In this document: piece by piece, positions 1 to 7,995 of the stretch
Numbering within the stretch: the first letter of the stretch is position 1
How the letters are laid out: the number at the start of each line of letters is the position of its first letter
Origin: Lachnospiraceae bacterium
Lineage (GTDB): Bacteria > Bacillota > Clostridia > Lachnospirales > Lachnospiraceae
Direction: 5' to 3'
Length of the DNA: 64,000 bases
NCBI GenBank assembly: GCA_024684055.1
Contig: JAIKXN010000239.1
Coordinates: 62,001 to 126,000, forward strand
Position numbers and translations under genes: made by a program
The notes under the pieces: model-generated
Databases searched by the model: none
What the model saw: the letters and a program-made list of their open reading frames with translations, nothing else
Told to the model about the DNA's origin: nothing

Positions 1-1
1 A

Positions 2-1105
2 TCCAAAAGATGGAAAGAAGTAGCGGATAACTGGAAATCGGGTACCGTTGATTTTATCGGAAGACTCGGCGGCGATGAATTCATACTGGTCATTCGCGAA
101 TATGAAAATCAGGAACAGGTTTTAAAAACGATCGAGTATTACAGGAATGAACTTGAAAAGGTAATACATATCAATGACAACGAGTATTATATTACGGCAT
201 GCTTCGGTTATTCCGAATATCCGACGGATGCCGACAATGATATTTCACTGGTTTCGTATGCCGATGCAGCAATGCATGAGGTCAAGAAAAAAAGAAACAA
301 TGCTGTTTCGATTCTTCGTTTTACTCACGATCTTACAGAGGCCGATCAGTCTCTTGAAATTGAAAGAATAATCAGAAATGCAATCGAAACCGGCGATCTT
401 TTCTATAATCTTCAGCCGCAGTTTGACATGGATCACAAACTTCGCGGCTTTGAAGTTCTCGCACGTATGGTGGACGGCGAAGGAAAGCCCGTAAGCCCGG
501 GAGTGTTTATTCCCGTTGCTGAAAATACAGGTATTATTGATAAAGTAGATTTATATGTATTTAAAAATGCCGCGATTTTCTTTGGCAAACTTATAGGTAA
601 AACTTCCGATAAGATTACTTTAAGCATAAATATTTCCGTAAAGCATCTTATGAAGAATGATTTTATCGAGGAGATAAAAGGAGTTCTTGAAGAAAGCAAA
701 GTTCCTGCAGATCAGCTTGAGATCGAAATAACCGAATCGATCATGATCGAATCTGCGGACAAGGCACTTGATCGGATTAAAGAACTTAAGAAAATGGGAA
801 TTAAAGTTGCCATCGATGATTTCGGTACCGGATATTCTTCATTAAGTTATCTTAATACGCTGCCTTCGGATCTTTTAAAGATCGATAAATCTTTTATAGA
901 TGAACTCACAGCCGAAAAATCATCCAAGAATTATGTTGCTGCGATCGTTTCTCTCGGACATTCGCTCAATCTCGAAGTCATTTCCGAAGGTGTTGAGACA
1001 GAAGAACAGCTTGAAGCGTTAAAGAGTGTAGGCTGTGATTATATTCAGGGATTCATCTGGGGAAAACCTTTAGCGCCCCAAGAGGCTGCCGAATTCGTAT
1101 CCTGA
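2..1105 (+). CDS. GGDEF-EAL c-di-GMP turnover protein, 5' end outside window
   Basis: The reading frame is open from base 2, so the N-terminus lies upstream. What remains is the second half of a GGDEF domain, with an intact GRLGGDEFILVI active-site strand near bases 59-94, followed by a full EAL domain. The EAL side keeps the residues needed for Mg2+ and c-di-GMP hydrolysis: EVL in place of EAL in GFEVLARM, the Asn of LSINIS, the Glu of IEITES, the double Asp of IDDFGTGYSS, the Lys of LKIDKSF, and the terminal EGVETEEQ and YIQGF. Both halves therefore look catalytically competent, so the protein could make and break c-di-GMP; one half may instead be regulatory. Any sensor or membrane segment is not visible. 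No terminator is evident before aspS. Two further c-di-GMP genes follow within 14 kb. Confidence 0.93.
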   Translation, partial: SKRWKEVADNWKSGTVDFIGRLGGDEFILVIREYENQEQVLKTIEYYRNELEKVIHINDNEYYITACFGYSEYPTDADNDISLVSYADAAMHEVKKKRNNAVSILRFTHDLTEADQSLEIERIIRNAIETGDLFYNLQPQFDMDHKLRGFEVLARMVDGEGKPVSPGVFIPVAENTGIIDKVDLYVFKNAAIFFGKLIGKTSDKITLSINISVKHLMKNDFIEEIKGVLEESKVPADQLEIEITESIMIESADKALDRIKELKKMGIKVAIDDFGTGYSSLSYLNTLPSDLLKIDKSFIDELTAEKSSKNYVAAIVSLGHSLNLEVISEGVETEEQLEALKSVGCDYIQGFIWGKPLAPQEAAEFVS

Positions 1106-1148
1106 TAAAGCAAAAATTTAACTTTTCTGTAGAAACTATTTTTTTTGG

Positions 1149-1157
1149 TGGTATAAT
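1149..1157 (+). promoter_or_regulatory. extended -10 promoter before aspS
   Basis: TG, one base, TATAAT forms a perfect extended -10 element about 70 bases before the aspS start. No good -35 is present, as is common for extended -10 promoters. The leader is too short for a T-box and lacks T-box motifs. Confidence 0.6.
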
Positions 1158-1225
1158 AGAAAAGTCCGTTTGGATATTGAAATAATTGAAAGGTGTCGTT
1201 TATCGGCAGATCAGGTGATTTTTAA

Positions 1226-2995
1226 GTGATTCAATCCAGAACTCATAACTGCAATCAGTTAAGAATTGAAAATGTCGGCGAGAAAGTTACTCTTGTTGGA
1301 TGGTATGAAAATATCCGTCGTGTCAGCAAGAATCTCGGCTTTGTCGTTTTGAGAGACTTTTACGGAACAACACAGATAGTTCCCGAAACCGAAGAGATGA
1401 TGGAAAAGTTTTTAAGCGTAAACTGCGAATCAACTCTTTTGGTTGAAGGTGAAGTCAGAGAACGTTCCAATAAGAATAATAAGATTGATACGGGTGATAT
1501 CGAAGTGGTCCCCACAAAGGTTGAAGTGCTCGGTAAGTGTATCTATAACGAACTTCCTTTTGAGATCAATCATTCCAAGGAATCCGATGAGAATACAAGA
1601 CTTAAATACAGATATCTTGATTTAAGAAATCCCGAAGTTAAAAAGAAAATTGTGATGAGAAGCAAAATTGTTGCCGATCTTCGTGCTTCAATGATGGCTC
1701 ATGATTTCCTTGAGATCACAACACCCATTCTTACCGCATCAAGTCCTGAAGGCGCCCGAGATTATCTTGTTCCTTCAAGAAATCATCACGGAAAATTCTA
1801 TGCGCTACCTCAGGCTCCTCAGCAGTTCAAACAGATTCTCATGGCTTCGGGTTTTGACAGATATTTCCAAATCGCGCCCTGCTTCAGAGATGAGGATGCG
1901 AGAGCGGACAGATCTCCCGGAGAGTTCTATCAGCTTGACATGGAAATGGCTTTTGCTTCACAGGAAGATGTTTTTGCGGTTATTGAGGACGTGCTTCCTC
2001 CCGTATTTGAAAAATACGGTATTTACAATACTGCATCAAAGGCTCCTTTTAAGAGAATCGGTTACAACGAAGCAATGGAAACATACGGTTCGGACAAGCC
2101 CGATCTTCGTATCAAACTTACTGCAAAAGATGTAACATCCCTTATGGGTAATTGCGGATTTGATGCATTCAAGGATAATGAGATCAAAGCAGTTGTCATC
2201 AATGATTTCACGAAGACCAGAAAAGAAATTGACGCTTTATGCGATAAAGTTTTTGTTACAACCAATAACAAGACATTCTGGTTTAAGATTGATGAAAACC
2301 TTAATCTTGTCGGCGGAATTTCTAAATTCCTTGAAGCTGACAAGGATAAAGTTATTTCCGAACTCGGACTTAAAGCAGGTGATTTTGTGGCTGTAGCCGC
2401 AGGGAAGAAGAGAGTGGCACAGAAAACGATCGGTGCCGTTATCAAAACTTTCGGTGCTGCATGCGATAACTGCATTGACAGAGAAAGATATGAATTCTGC
2501 TGGATAGTTGATTTCCCCATGTATGAGATCGGAGAAGAATCCGGAGAGATAGAATTCTGCCACAACCCGTTCTCCATGCCTCAGGGCGGAATGAATGCAC
2601 TTTTAAATGAAGATCCTTTATCCATAAATGCATATCAGTATGACCTTGTATGTAACGGTATTGAGCTTTCGTCAGGTGCAGTACGTAATCATGACCCCGA
2701 AATCATGGTTAAGGCTTTTGAAATCGTAGGTCTTGGAGAAGATGATGTTAAAGCCAAATTCCCTGCAATGTATAATGCTTTCTGTTACGGTGCTCCGCCG
2801 CATGCAGGCATTGCGCCCGGTGTGGACAGAATGATTATGCTTCTTACGGGCGATGAGACGATCAGAGAGATCATTCCTTTCCCTATGAACAAGAATGCAC
2901 AGGATGTAATGATGGGCGCTCCTTCTTATGTTGAGGACAGACAGTTAAAGGAATTAAAGATCGCTGTTGTTGAAGACAAAAAAGAAGAAAAATAA
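1226..2995 (+). CDS. aspS: aspartyl-tRNA synthetase
   Basis: Class II synthetase that charges tRNA-Asp (possibly tRNA-Asn too if non-discriminating). At 589 residues it has the normal length of bacterial AspRS. The N-terminal OB fold begins with RTHNCNQL; motif 2 is the FRDEDARADRSPGEF region, and motif 3 is GIAPGVDRMIMLLTG near the C-terminus, with the bacterial GAD insertion between. Start GTG at 1226 is chosen because AGGTGA lies about 8 bases upstream and the protein then begins just before the conserved RTH block. Several signatures (DRSPGEFYQLD, NGIELSSGAVRNH, YGAPPHAGIAPG, FPMNKNAQD) match, from memory, the alphaproteobacterial-type AspRS rather than the B. subtilis or E. coli type. 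Monocistronic: promoter before it and terminator after it. Confidence 0.97.
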   Translation: MIQSRTHNCNQLRIENVGEKVTLVGWYENIRRVSKNLGFVVLRDFYGTTQIVPETEEMMEKFLSVNCESTLLVEGEVRERSNKNNKIDTGDIEVVPTKVEVLGKCIYNELPFEINHSKESDENTRLKYRYLDLRNPEVKKKIVMRSKIVADLRASMMAHDFLEITTPILTASSPEGARDYLVPSRNHHGKFYALPQAPQQFKQILMASGFDRYFQIAPCFRDEDARADRSPGEFYQLDMEMAFASQEDVFAVIEDVLPPVFEKYGIYNTASKAPFKRIGYNEAMETYGSDKPDLRIKLTAKDVTSLMGNCGFDAFKDNEIKAVVINDFTKTRKEIDALCDKVFVTTNNKTFWFKIDENLNLVGGISKFLEADKDKVISELGLKAGDFVAVAAGKKRVAQKTIGAVIKTFGAACDNCIDRERYEFCWIVDFPMYEIGEESGEIEFCHNPFSMPQGGMNALLNEDPLSINAYQYDLVCNGIELSSGAVRNHDPEIMVKAFEIVGLGEDDVKAKFPAMYNAFCYGAPPHAGIAPGVDRMIMLLTGDETIREIIPFPMNKNAQDVMMGAPSYVEDRQLKELKIAVVEDKKEEK

Positions 2996-3046
2996 CCTGA
3001 TTTACGCTAAAAACTAAAAGAATGATATCAAATTTACACATAGAAG

Positions 3047-3080
3047 ACAGGTCCGCTTTTGCGGGCTTGTTTTTTGTTTT
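3047..3080 (+). terminator. intrinsic terminator after aspS
   Basis: A 10-bp stem (arms 3047-3056 and 3061-3070, including one G-U pair near the base and one in the upper part) with a TTTT loop runs into a T-rich tract to 3080. Confidence 0.85.
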
Positions 3081-3095
3081 ATCTGATACTATTAT
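3067..3095 (+). promoter_or_regulatory. candidate promoter for the MocR-like gene
   Basis: TTGTTT, 17 bases, TATTAT. The -35 lies inside the T tract of the aspS terminator, so the two elements are packed together. The -35 match is only moderate. Confidence 0.45.
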
Positions 3096-3128
3096 AAATT
3101 TGAATAAAATGATCATTATCCGAAGGTT

Positions 3129-4223
3129 TTGTTTATGAAAAAATACATGGATATATATGAAAGACTGAAAAAAGATATTACAGACGGTGTATATAAGACA
3201 GGGAGCAGACTTCCGTCGAAAAGGCTTTTGTGCGAACAGTTCGGGACAAGTGTCATTACTGTTGAGCATGCATATGACCTGCTTATTGATGAAGGATATG
3301 TGAATGCAGTCGAAAAGCGCGGTTATTTCGTAATTTATGATTCCATGGATTTTTTCAGTAATGACAGAAAAGGTTCATACTCCGATGTGTTTTATGATCG
3401 ATCGGAATTTGAAAACTACTTCGAAAATCAGACTGATAATGAATATAACGGGATCTCTTTTGATCTTTACTCAAAAACCGTCAGAAAAGTAATTAACATT
3501 TATCAGGAGGATATATTAAAAAAATCTCCGCCGTTTGGAAATACCGAACTTAGAGTAACGCTCAGTGATTATCTGTTAAGAAGCAGAGGGATCAGGGTTT
3601 CGCCCGAAAACATTATGATAGGCGCCGGCGCTGAATATCTTTATTCTGTTATTGTAAAGGTTATCGGAAATGATAAAACATACGGTGTGGAAACTCCGGG
3701 TTACGGAAAGATCAAAGAAGTGTATGAGAATGAAAGAGCCGGGACGGATATGCTTTTGCTCGGAAAAAACGGAATTAAAAGTTCCGAACTTCAAAGGACA
3801 AAGGCCGATGTTCTTCATGTGACGCCTTACAGAAGTTATCCCACCGGTGTTATTGCAACGGCCGGTAAAAAAACGGAATATATAAACTGGAGTGCAAAAA
3901 AAGACGGAATTATTATCGAAGATGATTTCGAATCCGAGTTTTCGCCTTCGATAAAGGCTGTTGACACGCTCTTTTCGATGGATAACGAAGGAAGAGTGAT
4001 ATATGTGAATACTTTTACAAGAACGATAGCTCCGTCAGTAAGGATCGCTTATATGATAATTCCTGACAGACTCCTTAAGCTTTTTAAGGAAAAAACTTCT
4101 TTTATTTCATGTCCGGTGCCTACAATGGAGCAGTTATTTGTTGCACAGCTCATTGAAAGCGGGGATTTTGAAAGGCATATAAACCGCGTAAGAAGGTTTC
4201 TGAGAAACAAAAAAGGCAAATAG
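3129..4223 (+). CDS. MocR/GntR-type regulator with degenerate, shortened aminotransferase domain
   Basis: Residues about 3-70 form a GntR winged helix-turn-helix (SRLPSKRLLCEQFGTSVITV, then EGYVNAVEKRGYFV). The rest is a fold-type I aminotransferase domain as in MocR/PdxR/GabR regulators, with recognisable ETPGYGKI, HVTPYRSYPTG and IIEDDFESEF blocks. Two defects stand out. The Schiff-base lysine expected in the GTFSKxLxPxLR motif is Arg298 (NTFTRTIAPSVR), so PLP cannot bind covalently. The protein stops at 364 residues, about 100 short of the usual 450-490, cutting away the C-terminal small domain right after the HINRVRRFLRNKK helix. No continuation is seen in the other frames downstream. It may be a decaying gene or a regulator that no longer uses PLP. 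The ligand and targets are unknown; neighbours give no hint. Confidence 0.85.
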   Translation: MFMKKYMDIYERLKKDITDGVYKTGSRLPSKRLLCEQFGTSVITVEHAYDLLIDEGYVNAVEKRGYFVIYDSMDFFSNDRKGSYSDVFYDRSEFENYFENQTDNEYNGISFDLYSKTVRKVINIYQEDILKKSPPFGNTELRVTLSDYLLRSRGIRVSPENIMIGAGAEYLYSVIVKVIGNDKTYGVETPGYGKIKEVYENERAGTDMLLLGKNGIKSSELQRTKADVLHVTPYRSYPTGVIATAGKKTEYINWSAKKDGIIIEDDFESEFSPSIKAVDTLFSMDNEGRVIYVNTFTRTIAPSVRIAYMIIPDRLLKLFKEKTSFISCPVPTMEQLFVAQLIESGDFERHINRVRRFLRNKKGK

Positions 4224-4404
4224 GCAAAAGGATAACAAAGAAAAGCAGTTTCCAAACCGAAAATAATTTTTTCTGAACTATATTGCTATTAAAAAAATAA
4301 AAAAACATATATAATATATTTTGAATAAATGATATAGAATAAAGTTTACAAATTAATACACACGATTTTTTCGTTTTTTATGTAGTATATGAAAGGGGAA
4401 TAGT

Positions 4405-6543
4405 ATGGTGCATGATTCGAAAAAAAGCGAGGGATTCAAGAAGTTTATTAAACCTGTTTTATTTTATTTGCTTTTTGTTTTGGTCAACATTGGTCTTAAC
4501 AGACTTGTAGGCCTTTTGGGACTGCCGTTGTTTCTCGATAATATCGGAACACTTCTGGCTGCTATCCTCGGCGGATATCTGCCCGGTATCATTGTAGGTT
4601 ATTCATCGAATATTTTCAATTCGATCGCAGAACCCGCAAATGCCTATTATGCCGTATTCAGTGTGCTTATCGGTGTGACAGGAAGATATTTTTATGACAG
4701 GGGATTTTTTGACAAGTTTTACAAGGCTCTTGTTACGATTCCTGTGTTTGCGTTTATAGGCGGATTTTTGGGTTCGCTGTTAACGTATTTCATGTATGGT
4801 TTCGGAATGGGAGAAGGGATTTCTGCTCCTTTTGCGTACAAACTTCTTGAGGGCGGACATCTTAACGTTTTCTGGGCACAGATGATAAGCGATGTCTCGA
4901 TAGACCTTATCGATAAGACAATTACGGTTCTTATAGTTTTTATAATAATTAAGGTTGTTCCGGATAAATTTGCATCCATGCTTGCTCTTGTTAACTGGAA
5001 ACAGAGACCTCTGAACAAAGAGGAGATCAAAGCATGCGAAAAGACCGAAATACGTAAAGCGCCTCTTAGAACCAGAATTATTCTGATCATAGGTTCCACC
5101 ATGGTTTTCGTAGCTTTGGTAACGACTTTGATCAGTTATCTTTTATATCAGAATTTCGCGATAGGGCAGTTTACAAATACTGCAAGAAATGTTGCGACAC
5201 TTGTTTCGGCTTGCGTTGACGGTGACAGAGTAGATGATTATTTTGAGGAAGGACCTGTTTCGACGGATTATACCGATACTCTGAATAAACTCTATAAGGT
5301 ATACAGAAGTTCCGATAATATAGAGTACATTTATGTTTATAAGATACTTCCTGACGGATGTCATGTTGTATTCGACCTTGATACGGAAGAAACCGAAGGC
5401 GGAAAACTCGGAGATTTCGTTCCTTTTGATGAAGCTTTTTCGGATTACATTCCTGCACTTTTATCAGGAAATGAAATCGAACCCGTAATTTCGAATGACA
5501 CATTCGGATGGCTTCTTACATATTACGAGCCGATCTACAATTCAAATCATAAATGTGTGGCTTACGCATGTGCGGATATCAACATGAAGGAAGTCGCTTC
5601 GAACGGTATCAGTTTCCTTGCGAAAGTGCTTTCCTTATTCCTTGGATTCTTTATTATGATCCTGGTATTCTGTATGTGGCATATGCAGTACCATCTGACA
5701 TTTCCCATCGATGCCATGACATTTGTTGCGCAGAACTTTGCTTACAGCAGTGAAGAAGCACTGGAAGATGGCGTGGACAGACTAAACGATCTGGATATTT
5801 CCACCGGTGATGAAATCGAAAAGCTTTATGAATCGCTTTCGAAAACATTCGGCGAAACTGTCGGTTATTTTGAAGAAGTAAAGAATAAGAGCGAAGAGAT
5901 CGCCAAAATGCAGAACGGTCTTATCTATATCATGGCGGATCTTGTAGAAAGCCGTGACAAGAGTACGGGCGATCATATCAGGAAAACATCCGCTTATGTT
6001 GAACTGCTTTTGCGAAAATTAAAAGAAGGCGGATATTTTGCCGATGAACTTACGGACGAATATATTTATGAAGTATATAATTCGTCGCCGCTTCATGATG
6101 TCGGCAAAATAAAAGTTTCCGACCTTATACTTAATAAGCCCGGAAGACTTGATGACGATGAATTTGAACAGATGAAACAACATACAATCGAGGGCGAAAA
6201 GATCATCGAGAACGCCATGAAGATTTCGTCTACTACGGGATATCTTAATGAGGCCAAAAACATTGCCGCATATCATCATGAAAAATGGGACGGTTCAGGA
6301 TATCCTTACGGATTAAAAGGAACAGACATACCTTTGTCGGCAAGGATCATGGCTGTATCCGATGTATTTGACGCACTTGTTTCACCCAGAGTTTACAAAC
6401 CGCCCATGGACTTTGAAAAGGCCATGAGTATCATAACAGAGGGTTCCGGCAAACATTTCGATCCCGATATAGTAAAAGTATTTGCTGAAAATGCCGATGA
6501 AGTACGCAGAATTTCGGAAGAACATCTGAAACTTTACAGCTGA
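4405..6543 (+). CDS. membrane HD-GYP c-di-GMP phosphodiesterase with multi-TM input domain
   Basis: A 712-residue membrane sensor. Residues about 14-190 contain five or six hydrophobic segments with the pattern LDNIGTLLAAILGGYLPG, which recalls the substrate-binding (S) subunits of ECF vitamin transporters. A further TM lies at about 223-250, an extracytoplasmic region at about 255-400 (Cache-like by position and size), another TM at about 405-430, then a linker and an HD-GYP domain at about 505-700. The HD pair is His564-Asp565 (SPLHDVGKIKVSD), and the signature HHEKWDGSGYP spans 624-634, so metal-dependent hydrolysis of c-di-GMP should be intact. The start has GAAAGGGG just upstream. The intergenic DNA before it is AT-rich and I could not place a convincing promoter. 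The ligand sensed is unknown. Confidence 0.93.
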   Translation: MVHDSKKSEGFKKFIKPVLFYLLFVLVNIGLNRLVGLLGLPLFLDNIGTLLAAILGGYLPGIIVGYSSNIFNSIAEPANAYYAVFSVLIGVTGRYFYDRGFFDKFYKALVTIPVFAFIGGFLGSLLTYFMYGFGMGEGISAPFAYKLLEGGHLNVFWAQMISDVSIDLIDKTITVLIVFIIIKVVPDKFASMLALVNWKQRPLNKEEIKACEKTEIRKAPLRTRIILIIGSTMVFVALVTTLISYLLYQNFAIGQFTNTARNVATLVSACVDGDRVDDYFEEGPVSTDYTDTLNKLYKVYRSSDNIEYIYVYKILPDGCHVVFDLDTEETEGGKLGDFVPFDEAFSDYIPALLSGNEIEPVISNDTFGWLLTYYEPIYNSNHKCVAYACADINMKEVASNGISFLAKVLSLFLGFFIMILVFCMWHMQYHLTFPIDAMTFVAQNFAYSSEEALEDGVDRLNDLDISTGDEIEKLYESLSKTFGETVGYFEEVKNKSEEIAKMQNGLIYIMADLVESRDKSTGDHIRKTSAYVELLLRKLKEGGYFADELTDEYIYEVYNSSPLHDVGKIKVSDLILNKPGRLDDDEFEQMKQHTIEGEKIIENAMKISSTTGYLNEAKNIAAYHHEKWDGSGYPYGLKGTDIPLSARIMAVSDVFDALVSPRVYKPPMDFEKAMSIITEGSGKHFDPDIVKVFAENADEVRRISEEHLKLYS

Positions 6544-6583
6544 TGCTTGAATAAAAAACTGTCGGTTTCGACACGGAGATTAT

Positions 6584-7315
6584 ATGGCTGATAAAGATCT
6601 TGTATTTAAAAAATCTTACAAATGTCCTATCTGTGATTCTAATTTTAAGAATCTTACTGTAAAACAGGGCAAAGCTTACAGGGAAAGCGTGGACTTTGAC
6701 CTTAAAGTTAACTTCAGAAATATTGAACCGCTTAAATATGATATTATAATGTGTCCCGTTTGCGGTTACGGTGCTCTCGAAAGATATTTTGAAAGAGTTG
6801 CGCCGAGACAGAGAAAAGACATTATCGACAAGAAATGCCAGACTTATGTCGGTACCGATGATGACAAAGACGAATTAACATATGATGATGCGATCGAAAG
6901 ATACAATAATGCTTTTGTCTGTTCTGAAATAAAGAATTCAAAAAACAGCGAGATCGGATTTATGTCACTGAAACTCGCGTGGCTTTACAGAGCTTACTCA
7001 AAATCACTTCCTCTCGAAGATGTAAAGAAAGAGGAGCTCTGGCAGAAGGAAAGAGAGCTGCTTTTTAAGGCCATGGATAATCTTGAAGTAGCAAGACTTA
7101 AGGAACAGAGCCCCATTTGCGGAATGGATGACGCGACGCTTGATATCCTCCTTGCGGGACTTTGCATCGAACTTGAAGAGATCGATACAGCGAGAAAATA
7201 TATCAATTCCGCGATGATGAACAGAAATGTTTCCGTCGGCATCAGAAATAAAATATACGAATTCAAATCGACTCTTAAAAGAATAGAAGACGAGGCGCAG
7301 GCCGAAAACGAATAG
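6584..7315 (+). CDS. DUF2225 family zinc-motif protein
   Basis: A 243-residue soluble protein beginning with a CPICDSNF cysteine pair and, about 35 residues later, a CPVCGYGA pair, together likely holding one zinc. The rest is helical and TPR-like, with IGFMSLKLAWLYRAYSKS and paired helices to the C-terminus. This matches DUF2225, a family common in Clostridia whose function is not established to my knowledge. It follows the HD-GYP gene by 40 bases in the same direction and may share its transcript. The start is supported by the GGAG in the 10 bases upstream. Confidence 0.88.
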   Translation: MADKDLVFKKSYKCPICDSNFKNLTVKQGKAYRESVDFDLKVNFRNIEPLKYDIIMCPVCGYGALERYFERVAPRQRKDIIDKKCQTYVGTDDDKDELTYDDAIERYNNAFVCSEIKNSKNSEIGFMSLKLAWLYRAYSKSLPLEDVKKEELWQKERELLFKAMDNLEVARLKEQSPICGMDDATLDILLAGLCIELEEIDTARKYINSAMMNRNVSVGIRNKIYEFKSTLKRIEDEAQAENE

Positions 7316-7339
7316 TAATCCATTTAAAATATTTTAAGG

Positions 7340-7368
7340 TTTACATCGTTTCGGTTTTATGTTAATAT
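7340..7368 (+). promoter_or_regulatory. promoter of rpsO-pnp
   Basis: TTTACA, 17 bases, TAATAT, about 90 bases upstream of rpsO. Spacing is optimal. Confidence 0.6.
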
Positions 7369-7459
7369 AACTAACGTATGCGGACTAAATCTATGTAATT
7401 TGACACTCCGACTTATTACCTGGATTTGGCTTTAATTAATTATTTAAGGAGGAAGAAAC

Positions 7460-7726
7460 ATGATTTCCAAAGAAAAGAAACAGGCAGTTATTGCAGAATA
7501 TGCTCGCAGCGAAGGTGATACAGGTTCACCTGAAGTACAGATCGCAGTTCTTACAGAAAGAATTCAGGAACTCACAGAGCATATGAAGAAGAATCCCAAG
7601 GATTTCCATTCCAACAGAGGTCTTCTTAAAATGGTAGGTCAGCGTCGTGGCTTACTTGCTTATCTTAAGAAAACAGATATCGAAAGATACCGTGTTCTTA
7701 TTGAGAAACTTGGACTCAGAAAGTAA
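7460..7726 (+). CDS. rpsO: 30S ribosomal protein S15
   Basis: 88 residues, the usual size of S15, with the conserved [17 protein letters not shown] and [14 protein letters not shown] blocks that contact 16S rRNA helices in the 30S platform. S15 binds early in assembly and in many bacteria also represses its own translation. The 90-base leader between the promoter and AAGGAGGAAG site could hold such a site but I see no clear conserved fold. Followed by a hairpin and then pnp, the common rpsO-pnp arrangement. Confidence 0.98.
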   Translation: MISKEKKQAVIAEYARSEGDTGSPEVQIAVLTERIQELTEHMKKNPKDFHSNRGLLKMVGQRRGLLAYLKKTDIERYRVLIEKLGLRK

Positions 7727-7733
7727 TTTTAAT

Positions 7734-7760
7734 GAGGCGGACAGTAATGTCCGCCTTCTT
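7734..7760 (+). terminator. hairpin between rpsO and pnp
   Basis: Stem GGCGGACA / TGTCCGCC with GTAA tetraloop, extendable to 10 bp by weak pairs at the base. The following tract (TTCTTGTG) is a poor U run, so partial termination or an RNA processing or stability element are both possible. Confidence 0.6.
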
Positions 7761-7877
7761 GTGTTACAAAAGAATAGTTTTTTTACAATTTAAAACTTAT
7801 CTTAAAAAAATTGGATTCCGACGATGCAGTGTTTTTTAACCCGGAGTTACATATCGGAATTCGAACATGTTTATTCT

Positions 7878-7957
7878 GGCAGAAGATATTTCCGAAGCCA
7901 CTGAAAGCATTATCAGGTCTGCCTGGCGGTGTTCTCAGTAGTTTCGGCGCTTCTGCC
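7878..7957 (+). promoter_or_regulatory. long imperfect hairpin in the pnp leader
   Basis: Arms GGCAGAAG (7878-7885) and CTTCTGCC (7950-7957) pair perfectly. Inside them CCGAA pairs with TTCGG and ACTGA with TCAGT, and a small CAGG/CCTG hairpin caps the structure. The whole 80-base element ends about 38 bases before the pnp start. In E. coli a long leader stem cut by RNase III allows PNPase to repress its own mRNA; this structure is in the right place for a similar role, which is inference. Confidence 0.55.
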
Positions 7958-7995
7958 TTGAAAATGTAATAATACAAAAGTAAAGGAGAAACAAA

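Noticed and set aside
1106..1225. T-box leader upstream of aspS (and of gltX at 44500-44644)
   Set aside because: Spaces are too short and the conserved T-box sequence is absent.
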